Below, in pieces: positions 59,544-64,000 of a stretch of 64,000 nucleotides of DNA. Position 1 is the first letter of the stretch, and each line of letters begins with the position of its first letter. Both the position numbers and the translations under genes were made by a program. The notes beneath the pieces were generated by a model, which did no database searches, had not been told where the DNA came from, and saw nothing but the letters and a program-made list of their open reading frames with translations. The stretch is from Acidovorax soli (GTDB taxonomy: Bacteria; Pseudomonadota; Gammaproteobacteria; Burkholderiales; Burkholderiaceae_C). The stretch spans positions 1 through 64,000 of the forward strand of contig NZ_JACHLK010000002.1 in NCBI RefSeq assembly GCF_014207955.1, written 5' to 3'.

Positions 59544-60440
59544 TCAGGGCAGGGCCTCGTAGGCTGCCTTGAGCGCCGGGCCCAGGGCCTGCAGCGGGGT
59601 CGGGGTCGTGTTGCCGGCGTTGCGGCCTTCCACCGTGCGCACCCGCCCCTCGTTGAGCGCGCGGGCCATTTCGGCCAGCAAATCGGCCAGGTCGGGCGCA
59701 ATGCCGGCCTGGGCCATGCCCTGGGCGGCGGATTCGTAGGGGAGCTGCTGGTAGGCCAGTGCGGGCTGGCCGATCACCCCGCCCACCAAGGTGGCGAGCT
59801 GGTTGTGGCTCAGGTCCCCGGGCCCCAGCAGCTCGCGCACGCGGTGGCCGGTCCAGCCGCGCTGGTCCAGGGCCGCGGTGGCGGCATCGGCGATATCGCG
59901 CGTGGCGATCATGGGGATGGGCAGGTCGGGCGCAAAGGCATCGGCCAGGCTGCCGCCGTACTTCACGCCGGGCAGCAGGTTGAACAGGCCCTCGAAGAAC
60001 ATGGCTGGGCGCAGCTTGAGCACATGGCTGTGCTGCAAGGCGGCCAGGCGCTGTTCCTGCTCGTGCAGGCTGACCAGCACGCCCGTGCCCGTGGGCTGCT
60101 CGGCCCCCAGGCTGCTCAGCGCCACCACATGCGGCACGCGCGCCGCCTGCAGCGCCGACACGATGGCCTGGCCCTGGGTGCGCTGCAGCGCCATGAAGCC
60201 CGGGGCCGTGGGGTCGAAGGGCATCATGGCGTAGACCGCGTCGGCGCCGCCGAAGGCGCGTTCGAGGTAGGCCGCATCGGCGCAATTGCCCACATGCAGC
60301 TGCGCGCCTTGTTGCCTGAGGGATTCGAGGCGCTCGGCAGAGCGGCCCATGGCGCGCACGCGGTGGCCCAGCGCGAGGAGGTTGCGGGCAATCACGCTGC
60401 CCGTGTGGCCGGTGGCACCCATCACTGCGATTTCAGACAT
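59544..60440 (-). CDS. NmrA family NAD(P)-binding protein
   Basis: A 298-residue atypical SDR. The N-terminus [32 protein letters not shown] is the dinucleotide-binding fold, and PAMFFEGLF is near the substrate pocket. It lacks the YxxxK pair of classical SDRs. Members sense redox state or act as quinone or alkene reductases. A GGAG site precedes ATG 60440. It is divergent from an AraC gene, which probably regulates it. The very long frame that runs on upstream is antisense to other genes. Confidence 0.88.
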   Translation of the reverse strand: MSEIAVMGATGHTGSVIARNLLALGHRVRAMGRSAERLESLRQQGAQLHVGNCADAAYLERAFGGADAVYAMMPFDPTAPGFMALQRTQGQAIVSALQAARVPHVVALSSLGAEQPTGTGVLVSLHEQEQRLAALQHSHVLKLRPAMFFEGLFNLLPGVKYGGSLADAFAPDLPIPMIATRDIADAATAALDQRGWTGHRVRELLGPGDLSHNQLATLVGGVIGQPALAYQQLPYESAAQGMAQAGIAPDLADLLAEMARALNEGRVRTVEGRNAGNTTPTPLQALGPALKAAYEALP

Positions 60441-60566
60441 CTGGAACTCCAAGAGGTTGGTGGAACAAGAAAACAGGCGTCCAGTGTCTCGGCGCAAGGC
60501 CGGCATGCCAATGATGATTCGAAGGTGTTTTTTGATTATTCGTCCAGACCGTATTAGGATGCGCGC

Positions 60567-61538
60567 ATGGACATCCAGGTTGAAGCCGCCTCTGCCTCCT
60601 CCGATCCGCTGGGCCGGGCCTTGCACCTCCTGCGCATGACGGGGGTGATCTACTCCTATTCCTACTTGCACCCGCCCCTGGGCATTGCGCTGCCGCCACT
60701 GCCAGGTTGCTTCATGTTCCATGCCGTCACGGCGGGTGAATGCTGGCTGCGCGTGCCGGGGGCCGAGCCCGTGCTGCTGCGCGCGGGCGATTTCGCGCTG
60801 GTGCCGCGTGGCGAGGGGCATGACCTGCTGTCCACCGCCACTTCGCGCGCCGATGATTTCTTCGACCTGCCGCGTGTGCAGTTGGGCGGGCGCTTCGAGA
60901 TCCTGCGCCATGGCGAGGGCAGCGCGCCGGTCTCCATGGTCTGCGGCGCCGTGCGTTTTGACGACGTGCTGGCCCGCCGCCTGGTGCATGCGCTGCCGCG
61001 CCAGATCGTGCTGGGCGGGCAGTCGCTGGGCCCATCGAACTGGCTCGCGCCCATCCTGGCCCTGCTGCAGGAAGAGGTGCAGCACCTGCGCCCCGGCGGC
61101 GAGGCTGTGGCCACACGCCTGGCCGATGTGCTGGTGCTGCAGGCCATCCGCACCTGGCTGCAGAACGACCCGGGTGCCCGCACCGGCTGGCTGGGCGCCC
61201 TGCAGGACGCCCAGCTCGGCCCGGCCCTGGTGCTCATGCACGAGCAGCCCGGCACGCCCTGGACCCTGGCCTCGCTGGCCAGCGCCGTGGCCATGTCGCG
61301 CTCGGCCTTTGCCGCGCGCTTCGCGGCATCGGTGGGCATGCCAGTGATGCAGTACCTGACCCTGTGGCGCATGGCCCTGGCCCAGTCGCGCCTGCAGGAA
61401 GGCCAGGTGCGCCTGGCCGAACTGGCCGACAGCCTGGGCTACCAGTCGGAGGCAGCATTCAGCCGGGCCTACAAGCGCTGGTCGGGGCGCTCGCCGGGGA
61501 GTGAGCGGAGGGTGGAGCCTGCAGCAGCCCTGGCTTAG
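60567..61538 (+). CDS. AraC family transcriptional regulator
   Basis: A 323-residue regulator. The N-terminal cupin-like domain (about 25-200: GCFMFHAVTAGECWLRVPGAEPVLLRAGDFALVPRGEGH) is of the AraC_binding_2/cupin_6 type, which binds small electrophiles or unknown ligands. The C-terminal double HTH (about 220-315) shows WTLASLASAVAMSRSAFAARFAASVGMPVMQYL and LADSLGYQSEAAFSRAYKRWSGRSPG. It is divergent from the NmrA gene, so likely its activator. It overlaps the next convergent gene by four bases. Confidence 0.9.
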   Translation: MDIQVEAASASSDPLGRALHLLRMTGVIYSYSYLHPPLGIALPPLPGCFMFHAVTAGECWLRVPGAEPVLLRAGDFALVPRGEGHDLLSTATSRADDFFDLPRVQLGGRFEILRHGEGSAPVSMVCGAVRFDDVLARRLVHALPRQIVLGGQSLGPSNWLAPILALLQEEVQHLRPGGEAVATRLADVLVLQAIRTWLQNDPGARTGWLGALQDAQLGPALVLMHEQPGTPWTLASLASAVAMSRSAFAARFAASVGMPVMQYLTLWRMALAQSRLQEGQVRLAELADSLGYQSEAAFSRAYKRWSGRSPGSERRVEPAAALA

Positions 61539-62764
61539 CCAAAGAACCAATAGCAGACCGCAATGGCCGCGATGACCCCGGCCAGCTCCGCCAGCAGCGC
61601 ACACGCCACCGCATGCCGTGCCCGCTGGATGCCCACCGCCCCAAAGTACACCGCCAGCACATAGAAGGTGGTCTCGGTGCTGCCCTGGATGATGGCGGCC
61701 GCGCGCGCGGCAAAGCTGTCCACACCCTGGGTCTGCATGGTCTCGATCAGCATGGCGCGGGCGGCGCTGCCCGAGAAGGGTTTCACAAGGGCGGTGGGCA
61801 AGGCGTCCACGAAGCGCGTGTCGGCACCCATGACTTCCACGCACCAGCGGATGGCGTCGAGCACATAGCCCAGCGCGCCCGAGGCGCGGAACACGCCCAC
61901 GGCGCAGAGCATGGCCACCAGGTAGGGCAGCAGGCCCTTGGCCACGTCGAAGCCCTCGCGCGCGCCTTCGATGAAGGCTTCGTACACAGCCACCTTGCGC
62001 AGCGCGCCCAGCACCACGAACAGCACGATCAGCGAGAACAGCACGAGGTTGCCCAGCAGCGAGGACAGGCTGGCCAGGGCCGCCGCGCTCAGCGTGGCCA
62101 GCAGCGCCATGAAGCCGCCCAGCACCAGCGCCACGGGCAGCAGGTAGGCCAGCACCACGGGGTGCCACAGCGGCAGCCTCTGCACTACGGCCACGGCCAG
62201 CAGGCCCACCAGGGTGGAGGCGGACGTGGCCAGCAGGATGGGCAAAAAGACCAGGGTCGGGTCTGGCGCGCCCTGCTGCATGCGGTACATGAAGATGGTG
62301 ACGGGCAGCAGCGTGAGCGAGGACGCATTGAGCACCAGGAACAGGATCTGCGCGTTGGTGGCGGTGTCGGGCCGGGGGTTGAGCTCCTGCAGCGAGCGCA
62401 TGGCTTTCAGGCCCATGGGCGTGGCCGCGTTGTCCAGCCCCAGGGCGTTGGCGGCAAAGTTCAGCGTGATGAGGCCCAGCGAGGGGTGGCCGCGCGGCAC
62501 CTCGGGCATGAGCTTGGCGAACAGCGGTGCCAGCCAGCGGGCCAGGGCGTCGACGATGCCGGCCTTCTCTGCTATGCGCAGAAAGCCCAGCCACAGCGTG
62601 AGCGTGCCGAACAGCAGCACCATGACCTCGACCGAGAGCTTGGCCATGGCGAACAGCGCCTCGACCATGCTGCCGAAGATCTGCGCATTGCCCGCCAGCA
62701 GCCATTGGGCCAGGGCAGCCATGGCGCCAACGACGAAAAAACCCAGCCACAGGGTATTGAGCAT
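61535..62764 (-). CDS. Fused SpmA-SpmB-type nucleoside recognition membrane protein
   Basis: A 409-residue protein with about ten TM helices. The first half matches spore maturation protein A (Gate domain: LFGTLTLWLGFLRIAEKAGIVDALARWLAPLFAKLMPEVPRGHPS, then NALGLDNAATPMGLKAM), the second half matches SpmB (KGLLPYLVAMLCAVGVFRASG, ... LPTALVKPFSGSAARAMLIE, and GSTETTFYVLAVYFGAVG). In Bacillus these are two genes for spore core dehydration; in Gram-negatives the fused form is a transporter-like protein of unknown substrate. Confidence 0.88.
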   Translation of the reverse strand: MLNTLWLGFFVVGAMAALAQWLLAGNAQIFGSMVEALFAMAKLSVEVMVLLFGTLTLWLGFLRIAEKAGIVDALARWLAPLFAKLMPEVPRGHPSLGLITLNFAANALGLDNAATPMGLKAMRSLQELNPRPDTATNAQILFLVLNASSLTLLPVTIFMYRMQQGAPDPTLVFLPILLATSASTLVGLLAVAVVQRLPLWHPVVLAYLLPVALVLGGFMALLATLSAAALASLSSLLGNLVLFSLIVLFVVLGALRKVAVYEAFIEGAREGFDVAKGLLPYLVAMLCAVGVFRASGALGYVLDAIRWCVEVMGADTRFVDALPTALVKPFSGSAARAMLIETMQTQGVDSFAARAAAIIQGSTETTFYVLAVYFGAVGIQRARHAVACALLAELAGVIAAIAVCYWFFG

Positions 62765-62887
62765 CCGGTCCCCAGGAGATCGTGAACAGGTTCCAAGGTT
62801 ACCGTGGGCAAGAGGCCATCGGCCGGGGTGGTGTGGGCGATTTGCACGGGTTCCCTCGGGCCGCACGATCTGGTAGCGTGCGTGGCC

Positions 62888-63277
62888 ATGGCGCTCCCCA
62901 CCACCGAACCCTTCATCGCTGCCGCAGAGGCCCACCTGGGGGTGGCCTTGCCGGGCTGGTTGCGGGCACGGCTGCTGCTGGCCAATGGCGGCAACCTGGA
63001 GGCCGAAGGGGAGTACTGGGAGTTGTTTTCGGTGCTGGATACGACCGATCGCAGGCGCATCACCCGCTCCGCCACCAACATCCCCGGTGAAACGGCCGCT
63101 GCGCGGGAGTGGGTGGGGTTTCCGCCCCAGGCGATTGCCATTGCCAGCAATGGCGGCGGCGACTACCTGATCCTCATGCCTGATGGGCAGACGCCTCCCC
63201 AACTGTGCGAGGCGCCTTTCATCTGGCTGCATGGCGTGGACGAGCCACCCGTGCAGATCGCCATTCCTGCCCCCTGA
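62888..63277 (+). CDS. SMI1/KNR4 domain protein
   Basis: A 129-residue cytoplasmic protein with the SMI1/KNR4 (SUKH) fold: ATEAHLGVALPGWLRARLLLANGG-like start, EGEYWELFSVLDTTDR, and IASNGGGDYLILMPDGQ, the G-x-x-Y/F-L-x-x-x strand typical of SUKH domains. Bacterial SUKH proteins are often immunity proteins against nuclease toxins, but many are isolated as here. The start was set at MALPTTEP because the fold begins there. No toxin is nearby. Confidence 0.82.
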   Translation: MALPTTEPFIAAAEAHLGVALPGWLRARLLLANGGNLEAEGEYWELFSVLDTTDRRRITRSATNIPGETAAAREWVGFPPQAIAIASNGGGDYLILMPDGQTPPQLCEAPFIWLHGVDEPPVQIAIPAP

Positions 63278-63432
63278 CGGCACCAGGCCTTGGCGACAGT
63301 GGTAATCTATAGGGTTCGGCTGGAGACGGCGCTGCTGCGTTTTTGCAACGCTTGCATGCCTGGATTTCCGGCCTGACAGGGCGCCCGCTGGGGCGCCCGA
63401 CCAATCAAAACTCACCGAGGAAGAGGTCCGAC

Positions 63433-64000
63433 ATGGGCGCGCAGTGGAAAGCAAAAGGCAAGGCACAGGTGGCAGACGCCAAGGGCAAGCTGTTTGGCAA
63501 GCTGGTCAAGGAAATCACGGTCGCCGCGCGCGGCGGTGCCGACCCGGCCAGCAATGCACGCCTGCGCCTGGTGGTGGAGCAGGCCCGCAAGGTCTCCATG
63601 CCCAAGGACACGCTGGAGCGCGCCATCAAGAAGGGCTCGGGCACCGGCGCCGACGCCGTCAACTACGAACGCGTGATCTATGAAGGCTTCGCACCCCACC
63701 AGGTGGCGGTGATGGTCGAATGCCTGACCGACAACGTGAACCGCACCGCGCCCGAGATGCGCGTGCTGTTCCGCAAGGGCCAACTGGGCACGTCGGGCTC
63801 GGTGGCCTGGGACTTCAACCACGTGGGCATCATCGAAGCCGAGCCCGCCAATGGCGATGCCGACCCCGAACTGGCCGCCATCGAGGCCGGCGCGCAGGAC
63901 TTCGAGGCCGGCGAGGAAGAGGGCAACACCACCTTCTGGACCGAGCCGACCGACCTGGACCTGGTGAGCCGCGCGCTGCCCACCCATGGCTTCACCGTGC
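63433..64000 (+). CDS. yebC: YebC/PmpR family protein, 5' part
   Basis: The gene runs off the right edge; 189 codons are visible of about 240. The N-terminus [41 protein letters not shown] is the YebC signature, with [14 protein letters not shown] and [24 protein letters not shown] following. YebC proteins are reported as transcription regulators and more recently as factors relieving ribosome stalling at proline stretches. AGGAAGAGG precedes ATG 63433. The 155-base gap before it shows no clear promoter. Confidence 0.95.
   Translation, partial: MGAQWKAKGKAQVADAKGKLFGKLVKEITVAARGGADPASNARLRLVVEQARKVSMPKDTLERAIKKGSGTGADAVNYERVIYEGFAPHQVAVMVECLTDNVNRTAPEMRVLFRKGQLGTSGSVAWDFNHVGIIEAEPANGDADPELAAIEAGAQDFEAGEEEGNTTFWTEPTDLDLVSRALPTHGFTV

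Noticed and set aside
59544..62750. 1068-codon open frame suggesting a large fusion with the NmrA gene
   Set aside because: The NmrA fold starts cleanly at 60440 with its own ribosome site. The upstream part is antisense to the AraC gene and out of frame with the Spm-type gene.

Overview
The window is high-GC, densely packed bacterial chromosome. The 5S rRNA 3' end, the smc-zipA-ligA order, the 2-methylcitrate genes of acnD/prpF type, the class I PHA genes and a repeat of the style common in Comamonadaceae all point to a beta-proteobacterium of order Burkholderiales, most likely family Comamonadaceae (Acidovorax-like). The genus is inferred. I see no phage, insertion sequence, tRNA or CRISPR array. 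Most genes are housekeeping or common accessory genes, and almost every transcription unit carries its own regulator.

Region by region. 1-1633: end of an rRNA operon, then the divergent qorB/qorR pair. 1659-4205: GNAT, SnoaL-like and HEAT-repeat genes plus two small genes resembling contact-dependent immunity proteins. 4243-5373: TetR regulator with a membrane protein. 5475-13466: propionate (2-methylcitrate) catabolism, in the order thioesterase-prpC-acnD-prpF-lyase, divergent from a ScfR/PrpR-type regulator with TTTGCAAA-type boxes between them. 13621-16773: CHASE-PAS-GGDEF-EAL protein. 17042-26911: smc, zipA, a small membrane protein, ligA and a class A penicillin-binding protein. 26933-31861: DUF1737 and NUDIX genes, then mipA with a PmrAB/QseBC-like two-component system, facing PAP2 and GtrA-family membrane genes. 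31994-35260: mlaA, a FAH-family hydrolase with divergent MarR, pgeF and a small membrane protein. 35363-38373: phaC-phaA with a terminator. 38390-44247: small genes, a lytic transglycosylase, sbcB and a Cys/Met-metabolism PLP enzyme.

44357-50840: a sigma54 activator of AcoR type, a PEP-mutase-like gene, an SDR with divergent TetR, and an aldehyde dehydrogenase-DUF779 pair preceded by a consensus-matching sigma54 promoter and an upstream inverted repeat. 50841-54706: a Ser/Thr kinase carrying a cyclic-nucleotide-binding domain, a MATE-VOC operon and its divergent TetR, whose operator overlaps the start codon. 54713-57159: CSS-EAL phosphodiesterase and HAD hydrolase. 57260-59538: a Fur-box promoter driving an orfX-like gene, a Mn/Fe superoxide dismutase and a ZIP metal transporter. 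59544-64000: NmrA/AraC pair, an SpmA-SpmB-type fused membrane protein, a SMI1/KNR4 gene and the start of yebC.

The best candidates for a closer look are the sigma54 aldehyde-dehydrogenase control region, the immunity-like cluster near 2.6-4.2 kb, the propionate cluster with its unusual lyase and first-gene thioesterase, and several start codons that sit so close to -10 elements that the messages may be leaderless. I found no clearly undescribed biological system.
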